Shown here in pieces: positions 29,696 to 40,285 of a stretch of DNA of 64,000 nucleotides. The stretch's first letter is position 1; every line of letters starts with the position of its first letter. This stretch comes from an uncultured beta proteobacterium. GTDB lineage: Bacteria; Pseudomonadota; Gammaproteobacteria; Burkholderiales; Rhodocyclaceae. The DNA lies in contig CAINHS010000121.1 in NCBI GenBank assembly GCA_903848955.1, positions 1 to 64,000 on the forward strand, given 5' to 3'. The translations under genes were made by a program, and so were the position numbers. The notes beneath the pieces were generated by a model that saw nothing but the letters and a program-made list of their open reading frames with translations, had not been told where the DNA came from and made no database searches.

Positions 29696-29728
29696 ATCGA
29701 TATCCGGTAGAACTGAGGAAAGCGCGAG

Positions 29729-29757
29729 ATTATAGGGGTGTCTTCGCGTCATTGCAA
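29729..29757 (-). promoter_or_regulatory. Sigma70-type promoter of rpsT
   Basis: TTGCAA and TATAAT separated by 17 bases, with a leader of about 28 bases to the rpsT ATG. It lies within the rpsT-murJ gap. Confidence 0.7.
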
Positions 29758-29796
29758 GCCGCATCTCCGGGCCGCATCCCGGATACCATAGCGGCA

Positions 29797-31332
29797 ATGA
29801 ATCTGCTCCGCGCCCTGGCCACCGTCAGCGGGATGACCCTGCTGTCCCGCATCCTCGGCTTCGTCCGCGACTTCGTCATTGCCAGGAGCTTCGGTGCCGG
29901 CATGATGACCGACGCCTTCTTCGTCGCCTTCCGCCTGCCCAACCTGTTGCGCCGGCTGTTTGCCGAGGGCGCGTTCTCCCAGGCATTCGTCCCCATCCTT
30001 GCCGAATACCGCAATCGTCGCGGCGAGGCAGAAACGAAAAGCCTCGTGGATCGCGTCGCCAGCGTGCTGTTTCTGATCCTGATCGCCGTCACCGCGCTCG
30101 GCATGGCCGCTTCACCCGTGCTGATCGCCGTGACGGCTCCCGGCTTCAGCGCCGACGCCGGAAAATTCCAGCTCACGGTCGAACTGACGCGAATAGCCTT
30201 CCCCTACATCCTGTTCATGTCGCTGGTGGCGATGTCCGCCGGAGTCCTCAACACCTGGAGCCGTTTTGCCCTGCCCGCGTTCACACCGGTGCTGCTCAAC
30301 CTGTCCTTCATCGGCATGGCGCTGTTCGCCGCGCCCTGGTTTGATCCGCCGGTGCTGGCGCTGGCCTGGGCGGTTTTTATCGGCGGCGCGCTGCAACTCG
30401 CCATCCAGCTGCCGGCGCTGGCGAAGATCGGCATGCTGCCCCGCTTCGACCCGCTCTGGCGCGACGAGGGCGTGCAAAGAATCCTCAAACTCATGGCGCC
30501 GGCGGTACTCGGCGTATCGGTGTCGCAGATCAGCCTGCTGATCAACACCATCTTCGCCTCCTTCCTCGAAAGCGGCAGCGTCTCCTGGCTCTACTATGCC
30601 GATCGGCTGATGGAGTTCCCCGCCGGCCTGCTGGGCGCGGCTCTGGGTACCATCCTGCTGCCGAGCCTGGCCAAGACCCATGCCGACGGTAGGACGGAGG
30701 ACTTCTCGGCGCTGCTCGACTGGGGCCTGCGCCTGACCTTGATGCTGACGCTGCCGGCGTCGCTGGCGCTGGCGATGCTGGCCATCCCGCTGCTGTCGAC
30801 CATGTTCCAGTACGGCGCGTTCGCCGTCACCGACGTGCTGCGCACCCGGGAAGCGCTGGTCGCCTACTCGCTGGGCCTGACCGGGCTTATCCTGGTCAAG
30901 GTGCTGGCACCGGGCTTCTACGCCAGGCAGGACATCCGCACCCCGGTGCGCATCGCCCTGGTCACGCTGGCGCTGACGCAGGTGATGAACATCGCCTTCA
31001 TCGGCTGGCTCAAGCACGCCGGCCTGGCCCTCTCGATCGGTCTGGCCTCCTGCCTCAACGCAGGGCTGCTGTGGCACGGCCTGCGGCAGCGCGGCGCCTA
31101 CCAGCCCAAGCCGGGGTGGCTGACATTCATGCTCAAGCTCCTGGCTGCACTGATCGTGCTCGGCGGCGTACTGTGGCTTGCCAGCGACAAGGATGCCGCA
31201 TGGCTGACGATGAGCGGTGCCCAACGAGTACTGCAGCTTTCCGGCGTGGTCGTGGGCGGAATCGTCAGCTACTTTGCGACCCTGTGGCTGCTCGGCTTTC
31301 GCTTGCGCGATTTCCGCCGCAAAGGCGCCTGA
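29797..31332 (+). CDS. murJ: Lipid II flippase
   Basis: MurJ/MviN moves lipid II across the inner membrane for peptidoglycan synthesis. The 511-residue protein has about fourteen membrane segments and the N-terminal signature [21 protein letters not shown] plus [22 protein letters not shown]. The ATG at 29797 ([12 protein letters not shown]) is preferred over one 15 codons upstream. Divergent from rpsT. Confidence 0.95.
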   Translation: MNLLRALATVSGMTLLSRILGFVRDFVIARSFGAGMMTDAFFVAFRLPNLLRRLFAEGAFSQAFVPILAEYRNRRGEAETKSLVDRVASVLFLILIAVTALGMAASPVLIAVTAPGFSADAGKFQLTVELTRIAFPYILFMSLVAMSAGVLNTWSRFALPAFTPVLLNLSFIGMALFAAPWFDPPVLALAWAVFIGGALQLAIQLPALAKIGMLPRFDPLWRDEGVQRILKLMAPAVLGVSVSQISLLINTIFASFLESGSVSWLYYADRLMEFPAGLLGAALGTILLPSLAKTHADGRTEDFSALLDWGLRLTLMLTLPASLALAMLAIPLLSTMFQYGAFAVTDVLRTREALVAYSLGLTGLILVKVLAPGFYARQDIRTPVRIALVTLALTQVMNIAFIGWLKHAGLALSIGLASCLNAGLLWHGLRQRGAYQPKPGWLTFMLKLLAALIVLGGVLWLASDKDAAWLTMSGAQRVLQLSGVVVGGIVSYFATLWLLGFRLRDFRRKGA

Positions 31333-31489
31333 TCCGTCCCGCCAGGACCTGCGGCAACTCCATGCCGCGCCGTCAATCGGGCCGAAACCAATCCTCAGGA
31401 TACCGGCCGCTCCCGGAACGAAGCACGGGGCTTTGCCCGTCTTCGCCGTGCGTGACGGGAATTCCCCATCGGGGCCGTCAATCACACAT

Positions 31490-31520
31490 AAAAAAACGGG
31501 CAGCCCGCAGGCTGCCCGTT
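31490..31520 (-). terminator. Rho-independent terminator of hppA
   Basis: A 9-bp perfect stem (CGGGCAGCC and GGCTGCCCG), extended by two A-T pairs, is followed on the minus strand by seven T. It lies about 22 bases beyond the hppA stop. The plus strand has only a short T-run, so murJ may read into it without efficient termination. Confidence 0.85.
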
Positions 31521-31542
31521 TGATCGAACGTCTATTACAGAA

Positions 31543-33636
31543 TCACACCACCAGCGGCAGGATCAGCAGAGCGACGATGTTGATGATCTTGATCAGCGGA
31601 TTCACTGCGGGGCCCGCCGTATCCTTGTACGGATCACCCACGGTGTCGCCGGTCACGGCGGCCTTGTGCGCTTCGGAACCCTTGCCGCCGTAGTGCCCGT
31701 CTTCAATGTACTTCTTGGCGTTATCCCAGCAACCGCCGCCGGTGGTCATCGAGATGGCAACGAAGATACCGGTAACGATGGTGCCCATCAGCACGCCGCC
31801 CAATGCCCGCACACCGGCACCGGGGCCCATCAGCGCATTCATGCCGAAGGCGACTACGACGGGAACCAGCACAGGCAGCAGCGACGGAATCATCATCTCC
31901 TTGATGGCGGCCTTGGTCAGCATGTCGACACAGGTGCCGTATTCCGGCTTGGCCGTGCCTTCCATGATGCCCTTGATCTCCTTGAACTGACGGCGCACCT
32001 CGACCACGATGGCGCCGGCGGCACGACCGACCGCTTCCATGCCCATCGCGGCAAACAGGTAAGGCACCATGCCGCCGATGAAGAGGCCGATGATGACTGC
32101 CGGGTCGGACAGGTCGAACGCGAACTTGATGCCCGGCTTGAGCGCCTCCAGCCCGTGCGTGAAGTCGGCGAACAACACCAGCGCGGCAAGGCCGGCGGAA
32201 CCGATGGCATAGCCCTTGGTAACCGCCTTGGTGGTATTGCCTACGGCGTCGAGCGGATCGGTAATGGCGCGCACGGAAGCCGGCAGTTCGGCCATCTCGG
32301 CAATGCCGCCGGCGTTGTCGGTGATCGGGCCATAGGCATCAAGGGCGACAACGATGCCGGCCATCGACAGCATGGAGGTGGCTGCAATCGCGATGCCGTA
32401 CAAACCGCCCATGGTATAGGAGGCCCAGATGGCGGCACAGACGGACAGCACCGGCCACGCGGTGGACTTCATCGAGACGCCGAGACCGGCAATGATGTTG
32501 GTGCCGTGGCCGGTGGTGGAGGCCTGCGCCACGTGCTGCACCGGCGCGAACTCGGTGCCGGTGTAGTACTCGGTGATATAGACCATCAGTCCGGTCAGCA
32601 CCAGGCCGATCACCGTCGCACCGTAGAGGCGCATCTGCGAGCCGCCGCTGATATTAAGCACGGTATCCAGCAGATGATCGTCAACCAGCCAGGAGGTCAT
32701 CGGGTAGAAGGCGATCAGCGCCAGCACGCCGGCAACCGCCAAGCCACGGTATAGGGCGTTCATGATCTTGCCACCGGGAGAAGCCTTGACGAACATCACG
32801 CCGATGATCGAGGCGATGATGGAGAAGCCGCCCAGAGCCAACGGATAGATGACGGCCTGTTCGGCAAAGGCAGGATTCGCCTTCAGCAACAGCACACCCA
32901 GCAGCATGGTCGCCACCGTGGTTACCGCGTAGGTCTCGAACAAGTCGGCGGCCATGCCGGCGCAGTCGCCGACGTTGTCACCGACGTTGTCGGCGATCAC
33001 GGCCGGGTTGCGCGGGTCATCCTCGGGAATGCCGGCTTCAACCTTGCCCACCAGGTCGGCGCCGACGTCGGCGCCTTTGGTGAAGATGCCGCCGCCCAGA
33101 CGGGCGAAGATCGAGATCAGCGAGGAACCGAAACCGAGGCCGACCAGCGGATGGATGATGCTCTCCATGGAGGCACCTGAGCCGCCCAGGGTTTTCAGCA
33201 CGGCGTAGTAGCCGGCCACACCCAACAGACCGAGGCCCACAACCAGCATGCCGGTGATGGCGCCGCCCTTGAAGGCGACATTGAGCGCCTCGTTGAGGCC
33301 GGTACGCGCAGCTTCGGCCGTGCGCACGTTGGCCCGCACCGAAACGTTCATGCCGATGTAGCCGGCGGCGCCCGACAGCACGGCACCGAGGATGAAGCCG
33401 ATGGCGGTGGTAGTGCCGAGGAATATCCAGATGGCGGCAGCGAGCACGACGCCGACGATGCTGATCGTGGTGTATTGACGATTCAGATAGGCTTGGGCAC
33501 CTTCCTGAATCGCTGCGGAAATTTCCTTCATGCGGTCGTTACCGGCCGGTTGCGCCAGAATCCACTGGCTCATGATCCAGCCATAAACGATCGCCGCCAC
33601 CGCACAGATCAGCGCAAACATCAATCCTGCTGCCAT
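31543..33636 (-). CDS. hppA: Membrane-bound proton-translocating pyrophosphatase
   Basis: Hydrolyses pyrophosphate and pumps H+ outwards, saving energy from biosynthetic PPi. The 697-residue protein has about 15-16 membrane segments, the substrate motif [11 protein letters not shown], and conserved acidic motifs DNVGDNVGD and [16 protein letters not shown]. The site that sets potassium dependence reads GNTTKA, with Lys, as in potassium-independent H+-PPases. The ATG at 33636 follows a run of eight G in place of a standard ribosome site; a TTG ten codons upstream is less likely. It faces the phosphofructokinase gene divergently. Confidence 0.95.
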   Translation of the reverse strand: MAAGLMFALICAVAAIVYGWIMSQWILAQPAGNDRMKEISAAIQEGAQAYLNRQYTTISIVGVVLAAAIWIFLGTTTAIGFILGAVLSGAAGYIGMNVSVRANVRTAEAARTGLNEALNVAFKGGAITGMLVVGLGLLGVAGYYAVLKTLGGSGASMESIIHPLVGLGFGSSLISIFARLGGGIFTKGADVGADLVGKVEAGIPEDDPRNPAVIADNVGDNVGDCAGMAADLFETYAVTTVATMLLGVLLLKANPAFAEQAVIYPLALGGFSIIASIIGVMFVKASPGGKIMNALYRGLAVAGVLALIAFYPMTSWLVDDHLLDTVLNISGGSQMRLYGATVIGLVLTGLMVYITEYYTGTEFAPVQHVAQASTTGHGTNIIAGLGVSMKSTAWPVLSVCAAIWASYTMGGLYGIAIAATSMLSMAGIVVALDAYGPITDNAGGIAEMAELPASVRAITDPLDAVGNTTKAVTKGYAIGSAGLAALVLFADFTHGLEALKPGIKFAFDLSDPAVIIGLFIGGMVPYLFAAMGMEAVGRAAGAIVVEVRRQFKEIKGIMEGTAKPEYGTCVDMLTKAAIKEMMIPSLLPVLVPVVVAFGMNALMGPGAGVRALGGVLMGTIVTGIFVAISMTTGGGCWDNAKKYIEDGHYGGKGSEAHKAAVTGDTVGDPYKDTAGPAVNPLIKIINIVALLILPLVV

Positions 33637-33640
33637 AACA

Positions 33641-33648
33641 CCCCCCCC
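33641..33648 (-). repeat. G8 homopolymer in the hppA ribosome-binding region
   Basis: Eight consecutive G (on the hppA strand) lie 4 bases before the ATG, in the Shine-Dalgarno position. Slippage here would change spacing or strength of ribosome binding. Confidence 0.7.
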
Positions 33649-33672
33649 GAAAGTTAATGAACTCAACGAAAT

Positions 33673-33681
33673 ATTTTATCA
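33673..33681 (-). promoter_or_regulatory. Extended -10 promoter element for hppA
   Basis: TGATAAAAT fits an extended -10 (TGn plus TAAAAT). It lies about 37 bases before the hppA ATG. No good -35 is seen, which is tolerated for this promoter type. Confidence 0.45.
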
Positions 33682-33972
33682 CGCGATACTCGCGATTGAT
33701 GCGCAAAAACAGCAACTATTATTATTACTTCAGACCTAACGTTGTTCAGCGCCACTAAGCTCACGGGTCTCTGCCCCGCCGCCAAGTCGTCCTGTCTGCC
33801 GCTGCCAGCATAAGCAAAAGTCGACCGCCGCTACAAAGATTCGGTTGATGGACAAATCCGCGTCATGGATGCCCGCCGGTGACTGCCAATGGCTGGCCAT
33901 GACGGATATAGTACACACCCGAATGCAGGGTCATTGCCTGCCTGGCTCAATGCTCAATACGGATGAACTCAC

Positions 33973-35241
33973 ATGCCCGACCATCAATCCAGCCTGACCG
34001 CCCGAAATGAACGCCGGACCATGCCGCGCGGCAAGGTATTGGTTGCACAGGGCGGAGGACCGACCGCCGTCATCAATCAATCGATGGCGGGCGTCGTCCT
34101 CGAGGCCCGCAAGTTCCGCAACGTCGAACTGGTGTACGGCGCCTACCACGGTGTATCCGGCATCGTCGAAGAAGAATTCCTCGACCTCACCCAGGAAACC
34201 AGCCACAACATCGAAATGGTGGCCGGCACCCCGTCCTCGGCTCTTGGCTCGACGCGCGACAAGCCTGACCTGAAGTATTGCCACGAGATATTCAAGGTTC
34301 TCAGGGCGCACGACATAGGCTATTTCTTCTACATCGGCGGCAATGATTCTTCCGACACGGTGCGGATCGTCAGCGAAGAGGCGCGTCGGGCCGACTATCC
34401 GCTGCGCTGCATCCACATTCCGAAGACCATTGACAATGACCTGGTCGGCAACGACCACACTCCCGGATTCCCGTCGGCGGCGCGCTTTGTCGCTCAGGCC
34501 TTCATGGGCGCCAATCTGGACAATACGGCCCTGCCGGGCGTTTATCTGGCAGTGGTGATGGGCCGGCATGCCGGTTTTCTGACGGCGGCGGCGGCACTCG
34601 GAAAGAAATTTCCGGACGACGGCCCGCACCTGATCTACGTTCCGGAACGCGTCTTCAGCGTCGACAAATTTCTGGCCGACGTCAAGGCCACCTACGACAG
34701 GCACGGTCGCTGCGTGATCGCCGCGTCAGAAGGCATTCATGACGAGCAGGGCACGCCCATCATCACGCGACTGACGACTCAGGTCGAACGCGATGCCCAC
34801 GGCAACGTGCAGTTGTCCGGCACGGGCGCCCTGGCCGATCTGCTCTGTGACGAAATCAAGAACAATCTCGGCATCAAGCGCGTCAGGGGCGACACGCTCG
34901 GCTATCTGCAGCGTTCGTTCATCGGCTGCGTCTCCGATGTCGATCAGCGCGAAGCCCGCGAGGTCGGCGAAAAAGCGGTTCAATACGCCATGTGGGGTGA
35001 TCGCGACGGCTCCGTCGCCATCAAGCGAACCGGCTTTTACTCGGTCGACTACCAGTTGATTCCGCTCGAGTCGGTGGCAGGCAAGACGCGGGTCATGGAG
35101 GACGAGTTCATCGCTGCCAGCGGCACCGACGTCACCGACGCGTTCCGCATGTATCTGCGTCCCTTGCTCGGTTCCGGCCTGCCGGATGCCTACCGCTTGC
35201 GCTTGAACAAGGTCCGCAAGATCCTGAATCCGGACACATAG
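33973..35241 (+). CDS. pfp: Phosphofructokinase of the pyrophosphate-dependent type
   Basis: Interconverts fructose-6-phosphate and fructose-1,6-bisphosphate; the residues predict PPi as phosphoryl donor. At the E. coli PfkA 103-104 positions the sequence is IGGNDSSD, with Asp at 104, and PKTIDND has Lys at 124. Asp104 with Lys124 is the PPi signature, whereas ATP enzymes have Gly104. Asn replaces Asp103. MGRHAGF is the substrate motif. Length is 422 residues. The first ATG is used; one sixteen codons later (MPRGKVLVAQ) is a real alternative. It lies beside the H+-pyrophosphatase and faces a second phosphofructokinase. Confidence 0.9.
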   Translation: MPDHQSSLTARNERRTMPRGKVLVAQGGGPTAVINQSMAGVVLEARKFRNVELVYGAYHGVSGIVEEEFLDLTQETSHNIEMVAGTPSSALGSTRDKPDLKYCHEIFKVLRAHDIGYFFYIGGNDSSDTVRIVSEEARRADYPLRCIHIPKTIDNDLVGNDHTPGFPSAARFVAQAFMGANLDNTALPGVYLAVVMGRHAGFLTAAAALGKKFPDDGPHLIYVPERVFSVDKFLADVKATYDRHGRCVIAASEGIHDEQGTPIITRLTTQVERDAHGNVQLSGTGALADLLCDEIKNNLGIKRVRGDTLGYLQRSFIGCVSDVDQREAREVGEKAVQYAMWGDRDGSVAIKRTGFYSVDYQLIPLESVAGKTRVMEDEFIAASGTDVTDAFRMYLRPLLGSGLPDAYRLRLNKVRKILNPDT

Positions 35242-35279
35242 GCAGGATCGTCCGGGCCGGGCTCGAACCGGCGCAGAGG

Positions 35280-36389
35280 TCAATCGCCGAAGCAGACCCC
35301 CATATCCCGACCGGTCTGCAGCGTGTCGCAGTCGAGGGGAACGCCCTTCATGCGGCCGGCCACTTCCTCCAGCGCCACGTAGTTCACGTTGGGGAAAGCC
35401 AGGGCCACCATGACGCCGGATTGCCCCTCATCCAGGGCCCGCACAGCCGCAGTACCAAAGCGCATCGCTGCCAGGCGGTCAAACGAGGTCGGGCTGCCGC
35501 CGCGCAACAAGTGGCCCAGCACCACCACCCGGACATCCTTGCCGGTCCGCTCCTCCAGCACCCGGGCGATCCGCTCGCCGACACCGCCGAGGCGCTCGGC
35601 GTGGCCGATTTCGGCGGGCGCCAGGATTTCCCTGTGGCCGTGACTGGGTTCGGCGCCTTCCGCGACCATGACAAGAGAATACATCCGCCCCTCGCTGTCG
35701 CGGGCGCGAATCTTGGCGGCAACCTTGTCTATGTCGAAGGGGATTTCGGGGATCAGGATGGCATGGGCGCCGCCGGAAATACCCGCGTGCAGCGCAATCC
35801 AACCGGCATAGCGCCCCATGACCTCGACCACCATCACCCGTTGATGGCTTTCGGCCGTACTGTGCAATCGATCCAGGCACTCGGTGGCAAAGGCCACCGC
35901 CGTATCGAAGCCGAAAGTAGTGAAGGTCTTGTCCAGATCGTTGTCGATCGTCTTCGGCACACCGACGACACGCAGCCCCTTCTGATGCAGGGCATTGGCG
36001 ATGGTGAGCGAGCCGTCACCGCCGATGGAAACCAGGGCATCGAGCTCTTTGCGGGCGAAAAACTCCAGGATTTCGCCGCTGCGGTCGGTGTCCTTCATCG
36101 TTCCATCCGGCATTTTCATCGGAAAATGCAACGGATTGCCCTTGTTGGTGGTACCCAGGATCGTGCCACCCAGATGGCCGATGCCCCGCACCTTTTCCCG
36201 GGTCAGCCGGACGACACCGCCGTCGGGATAGCGTTCGGGGAAAAGGATACCGTTGAAACCGTCATGAATCCCGTAGCATTCCCAGCCCCGATTGGCGGCA
36301 GCAATGGCCACGGCGCGTATCACGGCATTGAGGCCGGGGGCGTCTCCGCCGCCGGTACACACTGCTATGCGTCGGATGTGGCTGGACAT
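35280..36389 (-). CDS. Phosphofructokinase, group III, probably ATP-dependent
   Basis: A 369-residue PFK. The donor site reads IGGDGSL, with Gly at the 104 position as in ATP enzymes, while PKTIDND keeps Lys124 as in group III (mixed) PFKs. That combination is known from ATP-dependent actinobacterial enzymes, so ATP is the likelier donor. MGRYAGW is intact. The ATG reading MSSHIRRIAV is preferred. It lies 25 bases after adk, and its 3' end is 38 bases from the convergent PPi-type PFK stop. Confidence 0.88.
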   Translation of the reverse strand: MSSHIRRIAVCTGGGDAPGLNAVIRAVAIAAANRGWECYGIHDGFNGILFPERYPDGGVVRLTREKVRGIGHLGGTILGTTNKGNPLHFPMKMPDGTMKDTDRSGEILEFFARKELDALVSIGGDGSLTIANALHQKGLRVVGVPKTIDNDLDKTFTTFGFDTAVAFATECLDRLHSTAESHQRVMVVEVMGRYAGWIALHAGISGGAHAILIPEIPFDIDKVAAKIRARDSEGRMYSLVMVAEGAEPSHGHREILAPAEIGHAERLGGVGERIARVLEERTGKDVRVVVLGHLLRGGSPTSFDRLAAMRFGTAAVRALDEGQSGVMVALAFPNVNYVALEEVAGRMKGVPLDCDTLQTGRDMGVCFGD

Positions 36390-36414
36390 GGCAACCCCCG
36401 CGTCGGTGATGGCG

Positions 36415-37089
<675 letters not shown>

Positions 37090-37141
37090 TTATCTAAATG
37101 ATTTAAAAGTACTTTTTTGGTGTTTCACAGTTTGGCAAAAG

Positions 37142-37915
37142 TTACTCCGAATCCCTCCCGGCGTCAAACAATCGGCGCACTCGTTGGAGATCCTCGGCAG
37201 TATCGACTCCCGGCGCCGGCGGCTGATCATTGCTGACAACCCGGATCGGATAGCCGTGCCAAAGCGCACGCAGTTGTTCCAGCGACTCGCAGCGCTCGAG
37301 GGGTGAAGACGAAAGTTGCCCGAAGCGGCGCAGGAAACCGACGCGGTAGGCGTAGAGGCCTATGTGTCGCTGTGCCGGGAAACCGGCGTCAAGTTCATCG
37401 CGACATTCTGCAAACCGATCCCGGTCCCAGGGAATGGGCGCACGGCTGAAGTAAAGAGCCCTGCCCCGCACATCGCAAACCACCTTGACCACGTTGGGAT
37501 CGAAGAAGTCCTCAGCCGTCGTCATGGCGTGGGCGGCGGTAGCCATGGCCGCCCCGGGATCATCGCGCAAGGCCTCCGCGACAGCCTCGATCAAGGCAGG
37601 ATCAAGCAGCGGCTCATCACCCTGCACGTTGACCACGATGTCAGCATCTTCCCATTTCAGCAGATCGGCCACTTCGGCAATGCGGTCCGTGCCGCTGACA
37701 TGATCGGCGCGTGTCATCACGGCATCGTAGCCGTGCTGCCGCACCGCAGCGACTATCCGCTCGTCATCGGTAGCCACCCACACGCCGTCCGCCCGGGAGC
37801 GGCGGGCGGCAGCGGCCACACGCACGATCATCGGCTGTCCGGCAATGTCCGCCAAGGGTTTGCCGGGCAGGCGCGTCGAACCGAAGCGTGCCGGAATGAC
37901 GACGCGGAATCCCAT
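37142..37915 (-). CDS. kdsB: CMP-KDO synthetase (3-deoxy-manno-octulosonate cytidylyltransferase)
   Basis: Activates KDO with CTP for lipopolysaccharide core. [15 protein letters not shown] is the nucleotide-binding N-terminus, and [20 protein letters not shown] and [12 protein letters not shown] are conserved. 257 residues. Its ATG overlaps the stop of the upstream Trm112-like gene by one base (TGATG), so the two are coupled. Part of the exbB-exbD-lpxK-ycaR-kdsB group. Confidence 0.96.
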   Translation of the reverse strand: MGFRVVIPARFGSTRLPGKPLADIAGQPMIVRVAAAARRSRADGVWVATDDERIVAAVRQHGYDAVMTRADHVSGTDRIAEVADLLKWEDADIVVNVQGDEPLLDPALIEAVAEALRDDPGAAMATAAHAMTTAEDFFDPNVVKVVCDVRGRALYFSRAPIPWDRDRFAECRDELDAGFPAQRHIGLYAYRVGFLRRFGQLSSSPLERCESLEQLRALWHGYPIRVVSNDQPPAPGVDTAEDLQRVRRLFDAGRDSE

Positions 37916-38091
37916 CAGATCTCTTCGGCGCCCAACTGCCGGGCCTCATCCTCCAGCATCACCGGAATGTCGTCCTTCACCGGATAAGCCAGCCTGCAAG
38001 CCTTGCAGACCAGTTCCGCAGCAGCCTTGCGATTTTCCAGCGGCCCCTTGCACACGGGACAAACGAGTATTTCAAGCAAGCGGACGTCCAT
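37915..38091 (-). CDS. ycaR: Trm112/YcaR-family small protein
   Basis: A 58-residue UPF0434 protein with two Cys pairs (CPVCKGPL and [10 protein letters not shown]), as expected for a small zinc-finger-like fold. It overlaps the end of lpxK by about 20 bases and the start of kdsB by one base. lpxK-ycaR-kdsB is a common proteobacterial order. The start used reads MDVRLLEIL. Function is poorly defined. Confidence 0.9.
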   Translation of the reverse strand: MDVRLLEILVCPVCKGPLENRKAAAELVCKACRLAYPVKDDIPVMLEDEARQLGAEEI

Positions 38092-39100
38092 CAATCTTCT
38101 CCAGCACAAAGGCGACAAGGTCGGGGCTGACTTCCGCCGTTACGGGCAATACCCATACGGGCAGAGACAGTGAAAGTCGCGCCAATTTTACGGCATCCTT
38201 TTCGGTCGTCAGAATAGCGTCGCCGGAAAAAGCCAGATCCTCCGCGCAGAAGGTGTAATGATCGGCGAAGCTGTGTTCGACAAAGCTCAGCCCCATCCGG
38301 CTCAACTGATCGAAAAAACGCTGCGGGGCGCCGATACCGGCCACCGCGTGCAATTTCATGCCGGCCAGATCGGCGGCGCTGCAGGCAATTCGCGCATCAC
38401 CGAGGCGATGAAAACTCACAGCCAACAGGCGCATCAGGAATACGGGACGTGAAAAAGCCGGCGCCGGCGAGACGGCGGTGCCGTTCAGAACCACGGCATC
38501 CACCCGCGCCAAACGCGAGACAGGTTCACGCAAGGGCCCGGCGGGCAAACACCAGCCGTTCATCACTCCACGTTCGTCGAACAGGGCAATCTCGACATCG
38601 CGGGCCAGGCGATAGTGCTGGAGACCGTCATCGGCAAGAATCACATCGCACTCCGGATACGCGGCTAGCAGGGCGCAAGCCGCCGCCGCCCGGTTCCTGC
38701 CGACAAAAACCGGGCAGCCGCCGCGCCGAGCCAACAACACCGGCTCATCGCCCGCCACGCCGGGATCAGCGTCGGGAGCCACCTCCTGTATCTGTCTGAC
38801 ATCGCCACGATAGCCGCGGCTGACAATACCCGGATGCCGCCCCGAGGCACGCAGAGACTGCGCCAGATGAATCACCAGCGGTGTCTTGCCGGTGCCGCCG
38901 ACGCTTATGTTGCCGACGACAACCACGGCTACCGGCAAGCGCCGGGGCTGCAACAGCCCGACCCGGTACAAGGCGCGCCGCAAGCCGACGAGGGCAGCGA
39001 ACAAAAGCGAAAAGGGAAACAGCAGGCAGACCAGCGGACCGCGCCGCTGCCAGAGGGCGGCAAGCCCGCCGGACTTAGCGTTGCGCCTGCTGGGTGGCAA
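38072..39100 (-). CDS. lpxK: Tetraacyldisaccharide 4'-kinase
   Basis: Phosphorylates lipid A precursor at the 4' position on the inner membrane. An N-terminal membrane helix ([18 protein letters not shown]) precedes the P-loop [11 protein letters not shown], and [18 protein letters not shown] is the conserved catalytic segment. About 342 residues. The start is uncertain: I use a TTG at 39100 overlapping exbD by 26 bases, because no ATG or GTG lies between the exbD stop and the membrane helix in this frame. Confidence 0.9.
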   Translation of the reverse strand: MPPSRRNAKSGGLAALWQRRGPLVCLLFPFSLLFAALVGLRRALYRVGLLQPRRLPVAVVVVGNISVGGTGKTPLVIHLAQSLRASGRHPGIVSRGYRGDVRQIQEVAPDADPGVAGDEPVLLARRGGCPVFVGRNRAAAACALLAAYPECDVILADDGLQHYRLARDVEIALFDERGVMNGWCLPAGPLREPVSRLARVDAVVLNGTAVSPAPAFSRPVFLMRLLAVSFHRLGDARIACSAADLAGMKLHAVAGIGAPQRFFDQLSRMGLSFVEHSFADHYTFCAEDLAFSGDAILTTEKDAVKLARLSLSLPVWVLPVTAEVSPDLVAFVLEKIDGRPLA

Positions 39101-39494
39101 AGGATATATGCGACAGGCCTGCCTGCTGGGCTGCCTGCATGACATCGATGACGCTTTGATGCGCGGCCTTGGCGTCGGCATTGATGACCACCACCGGCTC
39201 CTTGCCGCTGCCTGTCACCCGCTTCATTGCATTGGCTATGGTTTCGACGTCGCGACCGCCGATCGCCGCCTTGTTCAGCATGATTTCACCGGCGGCGGTA
39301 ACGATCACATTGATTTCGTTGGGCTGCTCCTTGTTCTGCGGCGCGTCGGCAGTGGGCAGGTTGATCTCGAGTCCGGAAAACTTGGAGTACGTGGTGGTGA
39401 TCATGAGGAAAATCAGGATGACCAATAGGACATCGATCATCGGGATCAGATTGATCTCGAGTTCTTCACGCTGCCGTCCCCGCTGGAAGTTCAT
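39075..39494 (-). CDS. exbD: ExbD/TolR-type transport protein
   Basis: Part of a proton-motive-force energy transducer. 139 residues: short cytoplasmic N-terminus, one membrane helix with the essential Asp (IPMIDVLLVILIFLM), and a periplasmic domain ending in Gln/Ala. It lies 12 bases after exbB and overlaps lpxK. No tonB gene is in the window; partner receptor unknown. Confidence 0.92.
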   Translation of the reverse strand: MNFQRGRQREELEINLIPMIDVLLVILIFLMITTTYSKFSGLEINLPTADAPQNKEQPNEINVIVTAAGEIMLNKAAIGGRDVETIANAMKRVTGSGKEPVVVINADAKAAHQSVIDVMQAAQQAGLSHISFATQQAQR

Positions 39495-39506
39495 CTCGCC
39501 CTGCCC

Positions 39507-40112
39507 CTACTTGCGTTCGCCTTGCAGCACTTCCACCAGTTTCACCGCCTCCTGCTCCATCTCGACCAGAAAACCGTCGACCCGCGCCCGGAAGTGGCGA
39601 TAGAAAATCATGCTGGGAATCGCAATGATCAGGCCGAACCCGGTGTTGTAGAGCGCCACCGAAATGCCATGCGCCAGAGCCTGGGGGTTGTTGCCGGAGG
39701 ATGTCGGCGAGCCGAAAATCTCGATCATCCCCACCACGGTGCCGAACAGCCCCATCAGCGGCGCAATCGAGGCAATGGTGCCCAGCGTGGTGAGGAAGCG
39801 TTCCAGATCGTGAGCCACACCGCGCCCGGCCTCCTCGATCGCCTCTTTCATGATTTCGCGCGAACTCCTGGCATTGCGCATGCCTGCGGCAAGCACCCGG
39901 CCAAGCGGCGAATGCGCCTCGAGGCGTGCCAGTTGGGCGTCGCCAACTCCGCTTTGACGATAATCGGCGACGGCGCTTTGCAGCAGGCCGGCGGGAACGA
40001 TATTGCTGCGACGCAGGGCAGTTGTACGCTCGATGATGAGCGCGACAGCAACTACGGACGCAAACAGCAGAGGCCAGATTGGCCAGCCGGCAGCCTGAAT
40101 GATGGAAAACAC
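39507..40112 (-). CDS. exbB: ExbB/TolQ/MotA-type proton channel protein
   Basis: Membrane channel partner of ExbD. 201 residues with an N-terminal helix, a cytoplasmic loop, and two C-terminal helices holding LTTLGTIASIAPLMGLFGTVVGMI and LAHGISVALYNTGFGLIIAIPSMIFY. The GTG start has GGAG 8 bases upstream and is preferred over a TTG further up. First gene of exbB-exbD-lpxK-ycaR-kdsB. Confidence 0.92.
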   Translation of the reverse strand: MFSIIQAAGWPIWPLLFASVVAVALIIERTTALRRSNIVPAGLLQSAVADYRQSGVGDAQLARLEAHSPLGRVLAAGMRNARSSREIMKEAIEEAGRGVAHDLERFLTTLGTIASIAPLMGLFGTVVGMIEIFGSPTSSGNNPQALAHGISVALYNTGFGLIIAIPSMIFYRHFRARVDGFLVEMEQEAVKLVEVLQGERK

Positions 40113-40285
40113 GGGGACGACTCCGGTAAGCAGGAAAGCGCGAACTTTAGCCCGAGTAGGCCGATTCGGCAATACAAAGGAATTTCGGGCGTCAAAGAAA
40201 TTCCGGTTGAAATCCGAAACGGGGTTGAAAACCGGCTTTCATCCGCAGCCCGGGCCTGACAGTGGCTGTATAAACTTGCAAAATC

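Larger units (their letters stand above)
33637..33972. other. Divergent hppA/phosphofructokinase intergenic region
   Basis: About 340 bases with no convincing gene. The left end holds the hppA ribosome region and an extended -10. Near the right end a TATAGT (about 33915) with a weak CTGCCA-type -35 about 18 bases earlier could serve the phosphofructokinase gene. A short AT-rich block lies near 33710-33730. Confidence 0.4.
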
